Source of the DNA: Flavobacteriales bacterium UBA5081
Lineage (GTDB): Bacteria; Bacteroidota; Bacteroidia; Flavobacteriales_E; Vicingaceae
Assembly: GCA_002415785.1 (NCBI GenBank)
Contig: DIAJ01000015.1
Coordinates: forward strand, 12,061-76,060
Length of the DNA: 64,000 bases
Direction: 5' to 3'
This document shows, piece after piece, positions 9,127 through 17,583 of this stretch. Under the pieces are notes generated by a model that was not told the origin of the DNA, searched no databases, and saw nothing but the letters and a program-made list of their open reading frames with translations. Made by a program: the position numbers and the translations under genes. Position 1 is the stretch's first letter. Each line of letters opens with the position of its first letter.

Positions 9127-9885
9127 ATGATAAAAATTGAAAATTTACACGCCTCAATTGAAGGAACTGAAATATTGAGAGGAATTAATTTAGAGATTAA
9201 GGCTGGGGAGGTACATGCAATCATGGGGCCAAATGGATCAGGGAAAAGTACATTGGCTAGTGTATTAGCAGGAAGAGATGAATATGAAGTAACTGAAGGA
9301 TCGGTTAATTTTTTAGGAGAAGATTTACTAGAATTAGAGCCGGAAGATAGAGCTAGAGCTGGCGTTTTTTTAGCTTTCCAATACCCTGTTGAAATTCCGG
9401 GAGTGAGTAACATTAATTTTCTGAAAACGGCTATTAATGAAATTCGCGAAAAGCGAGGACAAGACCCTTTAAGTGCAAAAGACTTTCTTCAGCAAGTAAA
9501 AGAAAAGTCGGCTTTGGTGGAATTAGACGGAAAGCTAAAAAATCGTTCTGTTAATGAAGGTTTTTCAGGTGGAGAGAAAAAGCGAAATGAAATCTTTCAA
9601 ATGGCCATGTTAGAACCGAAGTTTTCCATTTTGGATGAAACGGATTCCGGCTTAGACATCGACGCTTTAAGAGTTGTTGCAGATGGCGTTAATAAATTGA
9701 AAACAAAAGATAATGCTACTTTGGTAATTACTCACTATCAACGTTTGTTAGATTACATTGTTCCTGATTTTGTTCATGTTTTATACAAGGGAAGAATTGT
9801 GAAAACCGGGGATAAAAACCTAGCATTAGAGTTAGAAGAAAAAGGTTACGACTGGATTAAGGACGACGCAGGTGTTACTGCTTAA
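9127..9885 (+). CDS. sufC: SUF system ABC ATPase SufC
   Basis: SufC is the soluble ABC-type ATPase that drives conformational change in the SufBC2D scaffold. The Walker A GPNGSGKST is near residue 37, the signature reads FSGGEKKRNEIFQM, Walker B is FSILDETDSGLDID, and the switch histidine lies in LVITHYQRLL. At 252 residues it is the usual size and has no membrane domain. It begins 33 nt after sufB and precedes sufD by 12 nt. Confidence 0.97.
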   Translation: MIKIENLHASIEGTEILRGINLEIKAGEVHAIMGPNGSGKSTLASVLAGRDEYEVTEGSVNFLGEDLLELEPEDRARAGVFLAFQYPVEIPGVSNINFLKTAINEIREKRGQDPLSAKDFLQQVKEKSALVELDGKLKNRSVNEGFSGGEKKRNEIFQMAMLEPKFSILDETDSGLDIDALRVVADGVNKLKTKDNATLVITHYQRLLDYIVPDFVHVLYKGRIVKTGDKNLALELEEKGYDWIKDDAGVTA

Positions 9886-9897
9886 AATAGAAGAAAA

Positions 9898-11187
9898 ATG
9901 AGCGAAACCTTAGCAATAAAAAATAAAGACCATTTTCTAGCGCATTTTCGCAATTTGGATTTTTCGTTTGATGTGGATTTCTCCAAAACCAAACGCGAAG
10001 AAGCCGAAAAATGGGTAAAGAAGTTGGATTTTCCGACTTCTAAAACAGAGTATTGGAAATATACTCGAGTAAATAAGCTGATCAAAGGCGATTATCGAAT
10101 GGATTTTCCGGAAGGGGAAATAGACATTGACTTGTCAGTTCCTTCGAAGAATTGCATTGTTTTAGTAAACGGTTACTTCAGCAAAGAGTTAAGCTGGTTC
10201 TCCGCTGAAAAGGGCGTAAATTTTTCATCCCTTTCAGATGCCAAGGAAAACAGTTCAATCATTCAAAAGAAATTTGCTACACTTTCCAAAGATCAGGATG
10301 AGATTTTTGCAGCAGTAAATACAGCTTATCATCAAGACGGTGCTTTCTTGCATCTTGAAAAGAATGCAGTTGCTTCTGAACCACTATATATTATTCATAT
10401 TTCTGATTCTGAGAGTGCTTTAAGCAACCCTCGAAATCTGATTATTATGGAGGAAGGAAGTGAGGCTAAAGTGGTTTTAAAGACTATTTCTACGCAAAAG
10501 GGGACTTCTTTCACTAATATGTTGACGGAAGTATTTGTGGATCGAAATGCAAACCTAGAAATCAACAAGGTTCAGGAAGAAGGCGAGCAAGATTATCAGA
10601 TTGCTTGCGAGCAAGTAGAGCAGAAAAAAGACAGTCATTTTAAGATTAATACTTTTACTTTAAATGGCGCTTTGGTTCGAAATAACCTAAACATTGACTT
10701 ATTAGGCGAGCATACAGAAACTTGGTTGAACGGATTGTATCTTTTGCAAGGCAAACAGCATGTTGATAATCACACCCACGTTTTCCACAGAGAGCCGAAT
10801 TGTGTATCGCATGAGTTATATAAAGGCATTATGGATGATCAATCCACCGGCGTTTTTAACGGAAAAGTTTTTGTTCATCGAGAAGCTCAAAAAACAAATG
10901 CTTATCAGTCAAACGCCAATATGGTTTTAACCGATGATGCCACCATAAACTCCAAACCGGAGCTTGAAATTTATGCCGATGATGTTCAATGTTCACACGG
11001 TTCTACCACCGGTCAACTAGATGAAGAAGCATTGTTTTACTTGCGTTCACGCGGAATGTCTGAAAAAAGTGCTAGAGCGGTCTTGTTAAATGCATTTGCC
11101 GCAGATGTAGTTGAACACATTGGAGTAGAGAGCGTAAAAGAAGAAATTGAAGCTTTTATCGACAGCCATTATCAAGGAATAAAATAA
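9898..11187 (+). CDS. sufD: Fe-S cluster assembly subunit SufD
   Basis: SufD is the SufB paralogue that pairs with SufB and SufC in the scaffold complex and is tied to iron acquisition. The 429-residue protein has an N-terminal helical part with the SKTEYWKYTRVN block. The beta-helix core follows, with VDNHTHVFHREPNCVSHELYKGIMDDQSTGVFNGKV, and then CSHGSTTGQLDEEALFYLRSRGMSEKSARAVLLNAFAADV. The conserved His in CSHGST and the helical end are as expected. Only 2 nt separate it from sufS. Confidence 0.96.
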   Translation: MSETLAIKNKDHFLAHFRNLDFSFDVDFSKTKREEAEKWVKKLDFPTSKTEYWKYTRVNKLIKGDYRMDFPEGEIDIDLSVPSKNCIVLVNGYFSKELSWFSAEKGVNFSSLSDAKENSSIIQKKFATLSKDQDEIFAAVNTAYHQDGAFLHLEKNAVASEPLYIIHISDSESALSNPRNLIIMEEGSEAKVVLKTISTQKGTSFTNMLTEVFVDRNANLEINKVQEEGEQDYQIACEQVEQKKDSHFKINTFTLNGALVRNNLNIDLLGEHTETWLNGLYLLQGKQHVDNHTHVFHREPNCVSHELYKGIMDDQSTGVFNGKVFVHREAQKTNAYQSNANMVLTDDATINSKPELEIYADDVQCSHGSTTGQLDEEALFYLRSRGMSEKSARAVLLNAFAADVVEHIGVESVKEEIEAFIDSHYQGIK

Positions 11188-11189
11188 AA

Positions 11190-12428
11190 ATGAGCACATT
11201 GGTAAACCATACGTTTGATGTTGAAAAATTGAGAAAGGATTTTCCCATTCTCTCGAGAGAGGTGAATGGCAAACCACTCATTTATTTCGACAATGGTGCT
11301 ACTGCTCAAAAACCACAGTCTGTAATTGATGCGGTGAATCGCTATTATTCTTACGAAAATAGCAACATTCATCGGGGAGTTCATACTTTGAGCCAAGAAG
11401 CAACTTCTGCTTATGAAGAAGCAAGGCGAAAAATTCAAAAATACATTGGCGCTCAACTATCCGAGGAGGTGCTTTTTACGAAAGGGACAACTGACGGTAT
11501 TAATTTAGTTGCCCAATCTTTTGGCAAACACTTTTTAAAGGTCGGCGATGAAGTGGTTATTTCAGCCATGGAGCATCACTCGAACATTGTTCCTTGGCAA
11601 ATGATTTGCGAAGAGAAAGGTGCTAAATTGCGCATCATTCCAATTGACGATCAAGGCGACTTGATCATGGATGAATTTAAGCAAATGCTAAATAGCAAAA
11701 CTAAATTGCTTTCGATTACTCACATTAGCAATACTTTGGGAACGGTTAATCCGGTCAAAGAAATGATTGATTTGGCACATGAAAAAAACGTTCCTGTCTT
11801 AATTGATGGTGCTCAGGCCGTTCCGCATCAAAAAATAGATGTAAGGGCTTTAGATTGTGATTTTTATGCCTTTTCCATGCATAAAATGTTCGGTCCAACA
11901 GGAGTGGGTATTTTGTATGGCAAAAAGGAATGGTTGGATCAACTGCCACCTTATCAAGGCGGAGGCGATATGATTAAAACGGTAACTTTTGAAAAAACCA
12001 CCTACAACGAATTGCCACATAAATTTGAAGCAGGTACCCCCAATATTGCCGGAGGAATTGCATCTGCAGCGGCAGTAGATTATTTGAATGAATTGGATTG
12101 GGAGGCTGTTCGCGCCCATGAAAAAGAATTGTTGGATTATGCAAGCGATCAACTGAAAACAATTGAAGGATTGCGATTTATAGGCGAAGCAAAGGTGAAA
12201 GCCTCGGTAATTTCATTTGTTGTAGAAGGAACTCATGCATACGACTTAGGAGTAATTATGGACAAAATGGGCGTAGCCGTAAGAACCGGGCACCATTGCA
12301 CACAACCTTTAATGGAGCGTTTCGGCATTTTAGGAACAGTACGTGTTTCCTTTGCGTTTTACAACACCAAAGCTGAGATTGATACTTTTATTAAAGCCTT
12401 GAATCGAGCCATAAAAATGTTGAGATAA
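11190..12428 (+). CDS. sufS: Cysteine desulfurase SufS
   Basis: SufS is a PLP enzyme of the group II cysteine desulfurases that takes sulfur from cysteine and passes it to SufE. Visible landmarks are YFDNGATAQKP, NIHRGVHTLSQEAT and EHHSNIVPW. The PLP-binding Lys lies in FSMHKMFGPTGVGILYG and the catalytic Cys in RTGHHCTQPLM near residue 370. The 412-residue length is normal. Its stop overlaps the sufE start by one base (TAATG), implying coupled translation. Confidence 0.97.
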   Translation: MSTLVNHTFDVEKLRKDFPILSREVNGKPLIYFDNGATAQKPQSVIDAVNRYYSYENSNIHRGVHTLSQEATSAYEEARRKIQKYIGAQLSEEVLFTKGTTDGINLVAQSFGKHFLKVGDEVVISAMEHHSNIVPWQMICEEKGAKLRIIPIDDQGDLIMDEFKQMLNSKTKLLSITHISNTLGTVNPVKEMIDLAHEKNVPVLIDGAQAVPHQKIDVRALDCDFYAFSMHKMFGPTGVGILYGKKEWLDQLPPYQGGGDMIKTVTFEKTTYNELPHKFEAGTPNIAGGIASAAAVDYLNELDWEAVRAHEKELLDYASDQLKTIEGLRFIGEAKVKASVISFVVEGTHAYDLGVIMDKMGVAVRTGHHCTQPLMERFGILGTVRVSFAFYNTKAEIDTFIKALNRAIKMLR

Positions 12429-12847
12429 TGAGTATAAATGAACGACAAGAAGAGGTAATTGAGGAGTTTTCGATGTTCGATGACTGGATGGATAAATACG
12501 AGCACATCATTTCCTTAGGTAAAGAGTTGCCACTTATAAATGATGCTGAGAAAAAAGACGAGAATCTTATTAAAGGCTGTCAATCGAGAGTTTGGCTAGC
12601 CGCTGATTTAAAAGAAGGCAAGGTGCATTTTACAGCTGATAGCGATGCCGTAATTACGAAGGGAATCATTTCTCTAATGATTCGCGTGTTGAGCGATGCA
12701 ACTCCTGCTGAAATTGCCGAAGCCGATTTGTTCTTTGTAGACGAAATTGGATTAAAAGAACATTTGTCACCTACCCGCTCAAACGGCTTAGTCAGCATGA
12801 TTAAGCAAATGAAAATGTACGCCATTGCGTACCAAACAAAAGTTTAG
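12428..12847 (+). CDS. sufE: Sulfur acceptor SufE
   Basis: SufE accepts persulfide sulfur from SufS and delivers it to SufB. The 139-residue protein has the conserved acceptor cysteine in ENLIKGCQSRVWL near residue 51 and the fold-typical DAVITKGIISLMIRVLS and LSPTRSNGLVSMI blocks. It follows sufS with a one-base overlap and is separated from sufT by 4 nt. Confidence 0.95.
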   Translation: MSINERQEEVIEEFSMFDDWMDKYEHIISLGKELPLINDAEKKDENLIKGCQSRVWLAADLKEGKVHFTADSDAVITKGIISLMIRVLSDATPAEIAEADLFFVDEIGLKEHLSPTRSNGLVSMIKQMKMYAIAYQTKV

Positions 12848-12851
12848 AGTT

Positions 12852-13187
12852 ATGGAGAAAAAAGAATTGAAAGACTTAAGCAAAAAGGATGTTGAAAATC
12901 AAGTAATTGATGTTTTAAAGACCATTTACGATCCTGAAATACCGGTAAATATCTACGATTTGGGCTTGATTTATTTTGTGCATGTGGACGATGAGTTCAA
13001 TGTGCGCATAGAAATGACTTTGACATCACCCAACTGTCCGGTGGCGGAGTCATTACCCAATGAAGTAGAAGCTAAGGTTGGTGGACTGTGGTCGGTAAAA
13101 ACATCCAAAGTAGAAATTGTTTGGGATCCGCCTTGGGGAAAAGAAATGATGAGTGAGGAGGCGATGTTAGAGCTAGGCTTCATGTAA
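12852..13187 (+). CDS. sufT: SufT-like MIP18/DUF59 Fe-S maturation protein
   Basis: This DUF59 protein helps mature Fe-S proteins downstream of the scaffold. The family signature appears as VLKTIYDPEIPVNIYDLGLI, then MTLTSPNCPVAESLP with its conserved cysteine, and VWDPPWGKEMMSEEAMLELGF. The frame is open from 12825, inside sufE, but the ATG at 12852 just after the sufE stop gives the usual N-terminus (111 residues). As the last gene of the compact suf run it is probably co-transcribed with it. Confidence 0.9.
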   Translation: MEKKELKDLSKKDVENQVIDVLKTIYDPEIPVNIYDLGLIYFVHVDDEFNVRIEMTLTSPNCPVAESLPNEVEAKVGGLWSVKTSKVEIVWDPPWGKEMMSEEAMLELGFM

Positions 13188-13264
13188 TCTCTGTTTATAA
13201 AGCTCGATAACTTCGTTACGCTTATTTTGTAAACTAGTCACTTACAGTAGTAAGCTCCTAGCTT

Positions 13265-13436
13265 CCAAAATTTCGCAAGCCTCGTTCTCGAACTTAATAA
13301 ATCGGAGCTGTTGGTTTTTTAAACTCATTGGTTTTTTAAATTGCGCAAGCTTAGATCTTGAGCCCGTAAAGCCAAAAAGATCAGATAGAAAGTTTCTTGG
13401 TTTTTCAAAATTGAGCAGGTCTCGTTCTTGAGCTTT
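13265..13436 (+). repeat. Three degenerate ~70-bp tandem repeats
   Basis: The 303-bp gap between sufT and the DUF2480 gene has no reading frame of note. It holds three related copies spaced about 70 bp apart, at roughly 13265-13293, 13336-13363 and 13404-13433. Each has the form T-rich stretch, AAAATT-GCGCAAGC, CTCGTTCTTGAGC. The copies differ at many positions. No promoter or terminator is evident, so the unit could affect mRNA folding or simply be an expanded repeat. Confidence 0.6.
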
Positions 13437-13490
13437 CTAATTCAGAGATTCAGCAAAGGCGGTATGAATTCCAACTAAAATAGAATCAAA

Positions 13491-14006
13491 ATGGCAGAAG
13501 AAATTGTAAATCGCGTGGCCAAAAGTGGTCTGATTACATTAAACCTTGAGGAATTTTACCCTGAAGGAGAGAGATTTTTGTACGACATTAAAGATAATCT
13601 TTGGGAAGGCATTGCCCTCAAAGAAAAAGACTTTCGAGCCTTTGTAAAAGAACACAACTGGAGCCATTACAAAGGCAAATTTGTGGCTTTGTACTGCTCA
13701 GTTGATGCAATTGTGCCTACTTGGGCGTATATGCTTTTAGCCACTAAATTAGAGCCATTTGCCAAAAGAGTTGTCTTTGGTGACTTGGATACTTTAGAAA
13801 CTATTTTGTTTGATGAATCAATCACTCAAAACATCAAAGCAGAAGACTACGAAGATGCTCGCATAGTGATTAAAGGCTGTAGCGACAAAATGGTTCCTCC
13901 TTCAGCCTACGTCAAACTCACTGAAATGCTTCGTCCCTATGCTAAGGTCATCATGTATGGTGAGCCTTGTTCGACTGTGCCATTGTATAAGAAGCCGAGG
14001 AGGTAG
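13491..14006 (+). CDS. DUF2480 family protein
   Basis: This 171-residue cytoplasmic protein belongs to the Bacteroidota-restricted family DUF2480, whose function is unknown. I recognise EEIVNRVAKSGLITLNLEE, the WEGIALKEKDFR block, VALYCSVDAIVPTWAYMLLATKL and the ending IKGCSDKMVPPSAYVKLTEML. Two cysteines (CSVDAIVP, GCSDKMVP) and their DAIVP/KMVP contexts look like an internal duplication. The gene lies downstream of the suf operon on the same strand, which hints at a link to Fe-S metabolism. The intervening repeats leave co-transcription open. Confidence 0.85.
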   Translation: MAEEIVNRVAKSGLITLNLEEFYPEGERFLYDIKDNLWEGIALKEKDFRAFVKEHNWSHYKGKFVALYCSVDAIVPTWAYMLLATKLEPFAKRVVFGDLDTLETILFDESITQNIKAEDYEDARIVIKGCSDKMVPPSAYVKLTEMLRPYAKVIMYGEPCSTVPLYKKPRR

Positions 14007-14025
14007 GAATAAAAAATGATTGAGT

Positions 14026-14568
14026 TTACTTCTTCTCCCTATACTCCTTATACATTTCAAAGCTTTCATTCAAAATGCGCATGGCGGTTTCTTTGTCTTG
14101 AAAGTCTTCTACAACAACTGTCTTTTTTTCTAACTTTTTATAATCTTCAAAGAAGTTACGTAATTCAGAAATAAAGTGTGGAGGCATTTCATCGATGTTG
14201 TGAATGTGGTTTACGCTAGGATCTCCCTCTGCTACTGCAATAAGTTTGTCATCGGCCTCGCCATTGTCTAACATGCGCATAACACCAATTACACGAGCCG
14301 GCACTACACAAAGTGGAACAACATCAATTTGTGACAAAATCAAAATGTCTAATGGGTCATTGTCTTCACAATATGTTTTTGGAATGAAACCATAGTTGGC
14401 AGGGTAGTATACCGAAGAGTACAAAACGCGATCGAGGATTAACAAACCACTGTCTTTATCAAGTTCGTATTTGGCTCTGCTGCCACTTGGAATTTCAATA
14501 ATTCCATTAACAATTTCGGGAGTGTTTTCGCCCGGAGAAACGTGATGCCAAGGATTAAATTTTGCCAT
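14026..14568 (-). CDS. ppa: Soluble inorganic pyrophosphatase (family I)
   Basis: It hydrolyses pyrophosphate in the cytoplasm and so pulls biosynthetic reactions forward. The family I signature is clear: NGIIEIPSGSRAKYELDK, YPANYGFIPKTYCEDNDPLDILIL with the metal-binding aspartates, and DNGEADDKLIAV. The frame stays open to a TTG at 14616, but a TATCTTTG -7 box at 14593-14600 lies inside that extension. The ATG at 14568 gives MAKFNPWHHVSPGE, the usual beginning (180 residues). It converges with the DUF2480 gene. A membrane pyrophosphatase gene is also in this window. Confidence 0.96.
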   Translation of the reverse strand: MAKFNPWHHVSPGENTPEIVNGIIEIPSGSRAKYELDKDSGLLILDRVLYSSVYYPANYGFIPKTYCEDNDPLDILILSQIDVVPLCVVPARVIGVMRMLDNGEADDKLIAVAEGDPSVNHIHNIDEMPPHFISELRNFFEDYKKLEKKTVVVEDFQDKETAMRILNESFEMYKEYREKK

Positions 14569-14592
14569 TTTGATGTCTTTATTTTGGGCGCG

Positions 14593-14600
14593 CAAAGATA
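14593..14600 (-). promoter_or_regulatory. ppa -7 promoter element
   Basis: The minus strand reads TATCTTTG, matching TAnnTTTG, 24 nt before the ATG at 14568. A TTTTTG stretch at 14614-14618 is upstream but closer than the usual -33 spacing. Confidence 0.6.
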
Positions 14601-14690
14601 GTCGCTTTTTAGGCAAAAACAGCGACTTATAGAAGTTATTTTTTTGTTATCAATAAGAGACTTTTTGAATCTTTAAATAATCAAATGTTG

Positions 14691-16148
14691 TTATTTCCAG
14701 CTTAAGGTTTTGTTTACAAAATCAATCCATTCGTATTCGTGAATTGATTCATCTATATAATAATCCGGTTGAACCCCTTTGTCATCAATGGTAAAATCCG
14801 GTATGCGCATGCTTCTTGATAAACTGTAACCCAATTTATATTCATTGCATGGAGAGTCAATTGAATACATATTAGAAATGTCGAGAATACCCATTGTGGT
14901 TTTGCCAAATAACTTTACTTTTTTGCTTTGCTTGGCTGCGAGTAGAAATTGCTCTGTAGTACTTCCATTGCCTTCATTTATAATGATTCCAACATTTTTA
15001 GGATAAGGGTATATGGTGTCGTAAGCTTCAATAGTAAGTCTGCTGCTGTCAACATTTACAAATTCACCCATGTGTTTATTTAACTTTTCTAAGGCATTTT
15101 TTGCCCACTGTCTGGTTTCTTCTGAAAAGCTAGGGGTATTTATAATGTCAATCATTCGTTGATTGTTTAGCGGTGTAGATAAAAGCTCAACTCCAACTGT
15201 ACGGATTGGATTGGTGTAAATAATTGGCAATAATTGTTCGAAACTTTCATCACTTCCACCACCATTATTTCTTAAGTCAATAATCAGGTTTTTTGTATTT
15301 AAAATAAGATCTCTGTTTGAGTTAATTGTGCTGTCAATCAATTTCTTTTCTGAATATGAAAACGAAGGTATACGAAGAATAATGGTATTATCAGTCAGTT
15401 TTTTAATAATTGGAATTTTCGTTTTCAGTAGTTTGAAATGTAGATCTATCGATTCTTCAGATGGAAAGATTGGCGCTTCCCTTTTGAAAGTAAATTGCCC
15501 GATTTGGAGAAAGTTGTTACCAACTAAGTTTACTGACTCAATCTCTCTAGCAGAATGGTCTTTTAGAAAATAGATTGCCGACAATTTGCCATTATTATCC
15601 TTGATTTTGAATTTTATCTGTGATTTCTTCCAATAAACACCGTCAGCTTCAATGATGAAACCAATATATTCATCATTTACTTTCTTTACTCCAATTTTAT
15701 AGGACCCACTTATCCAAATTCCTTGAATTTCCGGTTTTTTAATTCTTGATATAAAAGTTTCAAATTCCTCTTCATCGAATGAGTAGCTAGCCCAATTCTT
15801 AAACTGTTTCTTTATTGTTTCATTATCTAATTGCTTAAAGCTATTCTCTTGTTCACCGTTAACTTTAAACCATAAGTGTTCATGGCGAAAAAAACGCAAC
15901 CATTCAGAAAGCGTTTCAGCACAGTCCGTTTTAGCTTTAATTGACTTTACTTTTTCAGCGTAATTGTCGCTATGTTTTTTGTATTCAGCTTTGCCCTTTT
16001 TGTCAATTGCGTATTGAAAACCAGCATCATTTTTTTCAATGGTCTCCTTTAACCACTTGAAGGTGTCTGCACAACTACATTCTTGGCTATAAATATATTT
16101 CGTTATAGATAATGCAAAAAAGAGTAGTAGTAATGTCTTTCTTTTCAT
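14691..16148 (-). CDS. Exported S41-family (C-terminal processing-type) peptidase
   Basis: This 485-residue protein begins with a signal peptide (MKRKTLLLLFFALSITKYIYSQ). The C-terminal half carries the S41 protease core: LIIDLRNNGGGSDESFEQLLP, then IIINEGNGSTTEQFLLAAKQS with the likely catalytic Ser, then KLFGKTTMG. The N-terminal 250 residues are not a recognisable PDZ domain. The protein is probably periplasmic or on the envelope and processes unknown substrates. It lies 51 nt behind a PIN toxin gene on the same strand, but a functional link is not implied. No -7 box was found upstream. Confidence 0.8.
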   Translation of the reverse strand: MKRKTLLLLFFALSITKYIYSQECSCADTFKWLKETIEKNDAGFQYAIDKKGKAEYKKHSDNYAEKVKSIKAKTDCAETLSEWLRFFRHEHLWFKVNGEQENSFKQLDNETIKKQFKNWASYSFDEEEFETFISRIKKPEIQGIWISGSYKIGVKKVNDEYIGFIIEADGVYWKKSQIKFKIKDNNGKLSAIYFLKDHSAREIESVNLVGNNFLQIGQFTFKREAPIFPSEESIDLHFKLLKTKIPIIKKLTDNTIILRIPSFSYSEKKLIDSTINSNRDLILNTKNLIIDLRNNGGGSDESFEQLLPIIYTNPIRTVGVELLSTPLNNQRMIDIINTPSFSEETRQWAKNALEKLNKHMGEFVNVDSSRLTIEAYDTIYPYPKNVGIIINEGNGSTTEQFLLAAKQSKKVKLFGKTTMGILDISNMYSIDSPCNEYKLGYSLSRSMRIPDFTIDDKGVQPDYYIDESIHEYEWIDFVNKTLSWK

Positions 16149-16199
16149 TGGTTTGTAATTGTTTAATGGCTTATATTTAGATGAGGTGTGAAATGAGAG

Positions 16200-16652
16200 C
16201 TACTTTTTCCAATTTTTAATTTTATCCAAATATTTCTCTGAAACTCGAAAGTTAGTTTGCATAATTCCTTCAATTATATCATCCTGTGACTCAATAAGAC
16301 CCTTTTCTAGGGCTAGCAAAAGAATGCCAATTGTACCTGTAATATTTAATTTCAATTGTATTGCTTCGCTTCTTGCTTTCTGATCATCGAGAATAATTAA
16401 GCTGTCATTGTACTCTAATGCTAGAGCTATTGCACTGGCTTCGCCGGCATCAAGAAAACTCTCTAAGATTCTTTGATAATTTTTATCTTTTGGTTCTTTT
16501 ATTTTGAAAAAATCAGGAAGTGAGTCCCCAAACTCTTTTTCAATAGTTTTTGTAACAGTGACTTCTTTAAATAGTACTTTTAAGAGAGAAAGTTTATTTA
16601 GCTTCTGGAGAAGGATTAAACAACTTGTATCAGATACTATAATTTTTGGCAC
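16200..16652 (-). CDS. PIN-like toxin, DUF3368 family
   Basis: This 150-residue protein has the PIN-fold acidic pattern: VSDTSCLILL near residue 7, FLDAGEASAIALALE near residue 88 and LIILDDQKARSEA near residue 108. LDxGExxAI followed by LDDxxAR is typical of DUF3368, usually the RNase toxin partner of UPF0175. It starts at a GTG (16652) and overlaps the antitoxin gene by 23 nt, so translation is probably coupled. All acidic residues expected for catalysis are present. Function is inferred from family and pairing. Confidence 0.8.
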   Translation of the reverse strand: MPKIIVSDTSCLILLQKLNKLSLLKVLFKEVTVTKTIEKEFGDSLPDFFKIKEPKDKNYQRILESFLDAGEASAIALALEYNDSLIILDDQKARSEAIQLKLNITGTIGILLLALEKGLIESQDDIIEGIMQTNFRVSEKYLDKIKNWKK

Positions 16653-16872
16653 TTTCTATATCCTTATCGATTTCAGAAACTGAATGGTTGATTATAGAAA
16701 CATCGTAATCCCCAAGAAGTTCCATAAAAGCTCTTTTAGACAGCCCAACCATTTCAGCAGCCTGACCAAGGGTTAACTTTCCCTTCTCGAATAACCTTGA
16801 TGCCAATAAAAACTTTGCCTCTCGGTCATTTAATTGAACTGAATCCGGGATATTTATCGTTAAAACCTTCAT
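16630..16872 (-). CDS. UPF0175 family antitoxin
   Basis: The 80-residue protein has the UPF0175 pattern: INIPDSVQLNDREAKFLLASRLFEKGKLTLGQAAEMVGLSKRAFMELLGDYDV, with a helix-turn-helix-like LTLGQAAEMVGLSKRAF. It precedes and overlaps the DUF3368 PIN gene, the standard order for this toxin-antitoxin type. It probably binds the toxin and represses its own promoter. The ATG is 4 nt downstream of a TACATTTG box, so the mRNA may be leaderless. Confidence 0.82.
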   Translation of the reverse strand: MKVLTINIPDSVQLNDREAKFLLASRLFEKGKLTLGQAAEMVGLSKRAFMELLGDYDVSIINHSVSEIDKDIESAKNYSI

Positions 16873-16876
16873 ATTT

Positions 16877-16884
16877 CAAATGTA
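16877..16884 (-). promoter_or_regulatory. UPF0175 antitoxin -7 element, 4 nt before the ATG
   Basis: The minus strand reads TACATTTG, then AAAT, then the antitoxin ATG at 16872. This geometry matches that of thiL and of the lipoprotein gene at 22293. A poly-A tract lies just upstream of the box on the same strand. Confidence 0.55.
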
Positions 16885-16912
16885 AGCTTTTTTTTTGATG
16901 CTTTGCTCTTTT

Positions 16913-17581
16913 TCAATGATACTCCCGCTCCCCAAAAATAGCACTGCCAATTCTAACCATAGTTGAACCGCAACTTAGAGCAATTTTATAGTCGCCGCTC
17001 ATGCCCATGCTTAGTATTTTAAAACTTTCTTCTTCTGAGAAATATTCCTTTTTAATTTGCTGGAAAAGAGAGTTTAGGTAATTGAATTCTGATTTTATTT
17101 GGTCTTGATGTTCGGTTAAGGTAGCCATTCCCATTAAGCCAACTACTCTAATATTTTTAAATTGTTTATAGGTGTCGCTTTGGAGTAGTTCGCGAACTTC
17201 CTCTTCATCCATGCCGAATTTACTTTCTTCTTTGGCAATGTGAATTTGTAGCAAAACATCAATCACTCTTTCGTTTTGTTTTGCTCGTTTGTTAATCTCT
17301 TTCAGTAATTTAAGTTTGTCTACTGAGTGGATTAAGCTGACAAAAGGAGCAATATATTTTACTTTATTAGATTGCAAATGACCAATCATGTGCCATTGAA
17401 TATCATCGGGAAGAGCCTCAGCTTTTCCTTCCATTTCTCGGGCTTTGTTTTCACCAAAAACACGCTGTCCGGCATCGTAAGCAGCTTGAATGTCCTCTTT
17501 GGGTTTTGTCTTGGAAACCGCTACCAGTGTTGCTTTTCCTAATTCCTCCTTGATTTTTTTCAAATTAGCTGCAATGTCCAT
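16913..17581 (-). CDS. yggS: YggS/PLPBP family pyridoxal-phosphate homeostasis protein
   Basis: This 222-residue alanine-racemase-fold protein binds PLP and helps balance B6 vitamers and amino-acid metabolism. The PLP lysine lies in ATLVAVSKTKP near residue 24, followed by GENKAREMEGKAE, WHMIGHLQSNKVKYI, SVDKLKL and the C-terminal LSMGMSGDYKIALSCGSTMVRIGSAIFG. It is 2 nt from the DUF1015 gene and therefore in the same operon. That places it with the PLP enzyme SerC. Confidence 0.94.
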   Translation of the reverse strand: MDIAANLKKIKEELGKATLVAVSKTKPKEDIQAAYDAGQRVFGENKAREMEGKAEALPDDIQWHMIGHLQSNKVKYIAPFVSLIHSVDKLKLLKEINKRAKQNERVIDVLLQIHIAKEESKFGMDEEEVRELLQSDTYKQFKNIRVVGLMGMATLTEHQDQIKSEFNYLNSLFQQIKKEYFSEEESFKILSMGMSGDYKIALSCGSTMVRIGSAIFGEREYH

Positions 17582-17583
17582 GA

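Noticed and set aside
12825..12851. Start of sufT inside sufE.
   Set aside because: The first nine residues have no family similarity, and an ATG directly after the sufE stop gives the normal length.
14691..16872. S41 peptidase and PIN/UPF0175 pair as one defence system.
   Set aside because: The peptidase has a signal peptide and a separate role, and the toxin-antitoxin pair is complete by itself; adjacency alone is not evidence.
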